Assembly: GCF_900452395.1 (NCBI RefSeq) | Contig: NZ_UGNV01000001.1 | Span: 124,001-188,000 of the forward strand | Direction of reading: 5' to 3' | DNA length: 64,000 bases | From: Legionella beliardensis | GTDB taxonomy: Bacteria; Pseudomonadota; Gammaproteobacteria; Legionellales; Legionellaceae | In this document: one piece after another, positions 63,826 through 64,000 of the stretch | How the letters are laid out: every line of letters starts with the position of its first letter | Position numbering within the stretch: position 1 is the first letter of the stretch | Notes under the pieces: generated by a model | The model's input: the letters and a program-made list of their open reading frames with translations, nothing else | Databases searched by the model: none | What the model was told of the DNA's origin: nothing | Translations under genes and position numbers: made by a program

Positions 63826-64000
63826 ATGAATATTTGGATTGATGGGGATGCCTGCCCTAAGGCAATTAAACAAATTTTATTTCGAGCAGCTATAAAGCGT
63901 TGTGTTTATGTGACCATGGTTGCCAACCATTTTTCGCCTATGCCATCCTCGCCGTTTATTAAACGAATTATCGTTGAAGCAGGTTTTGATAGAGCAGATG
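63826..64000 (+). CDS. UPF0178 (YaiI/YqxD) protein, 3' end outside the window
   Basis: 58 complete codons are present, beginning MNIWIDGDACPKAIKQILFR. The IWIDGDACP start and FIKRIIVEAGFDRAD match the UPF0178 family (NYN/PIN-like nuclease fold, unproven activity). The gene runs off the right edge. The ribosome site is weak. Confidence 0.85.
   Translation, partial: MNIWIDGDACPKAIKQILFRAAIKRCVYVTMVANHFSPMPSSPFIKRIIVEAGFDRAD

Noticed and set aside
1..64000. tRNA, rRNA, CRISPR arrays and prophage
   Set aside because: No tRNA-like folds, rRNA segments, regular direct-repeat arrays or integrase/structural phage genes were recognised by eye.

Overview
The window is a piece of a low-GC gammaproteobacterial chromosome, very probably from the family Legionellaceae. 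The taxonomic pointers are two tandem Legionella-type major outer membrane proteins, an LbtU-type siderophore porin, an IcmL/DotI paralog, a secreted M28 aminopeptidase, an OTU-domain protein of the Lot effector type, a large protein with a Cys-x5-Arg phosphatase motif, and AT-rich intergenic DNA. No rRNA, tRNA, CRISPR array, integrase or intact insertion sequence was seen.

Layout. 1-5.6 kb: a cut-off membrane protein gene behind a strong Fur-box match, an exported aminopeptidase, a QueC-like protein lacking its zinc cysteines, two small proteins and a C-terminal processing protease. 5.7-8.8 kb is a decaying accessory island with a putative effector, a dead duplicate of a DUF2513 gene, a gene fragment, a frameshifted gene, the intact DUF2513 gene and an internally deleted IS5-type transposase. 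8.8-13.7 kb is housekeeping: argD, sodB, grxD, a 2-Cys peroxiredoxin, rnt and pyrC. 14.1-18.2 kb is an outer-membrane block. 18.4-30.5 kb mixes core genes (dcd, ihfB, cysK, yihY, rpiA) with effector candidates (OTU protein, glycine-zipper protein, a second member of the 5.9-kb family), a membrane-anchored DOT1-like methyltransferase and a lone receiver protein.

30.6-43.9 kb: polA with a degenerate proofreading site, lpxD, an orphan ketosynthase, a tandem acetyltransferase, an MsrA homolog without its catalytic cysteine, an RMD1 protein, a small autoregulator candidate, and the glycine cleavage operon gcvT-gcvH-gcvPA-yciI-gcvPB. 44-51.5 kb: TMEM43 and DUF3592 membrane proteins, the IcmL paralog, a REP-rich spacer, an ABC permease-ATPase pair without a binding protein, and a D-threonine-aldolase-like enzyme. 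51.7-64 kb: dsbA, cytochrome c4, engB, a valine-catabolic operon mmsA-mmsB-acs, a dodecin-like gene, the 922-residue phosphatase-motif protein, DUF3775, dapB, proQ and the start of a UPF0178 gene.

Three dispersed repeat families run through the window: a 159-bp long-hairpin element in two copies whose arms carry compensatory substitutions, a REP/BIME-like palindrome family, and a MITE-like element ending in GACCTCTTGCATAACC that sits at the stop codons of two genes. Several effector candidates have a TTAA-N7-TTAA pair resembling the Legionella PmrA box about 20 bp upstream of a possible -10 element, suggesting a co-regulated set; the AT-rich background makes this only moderately strong.
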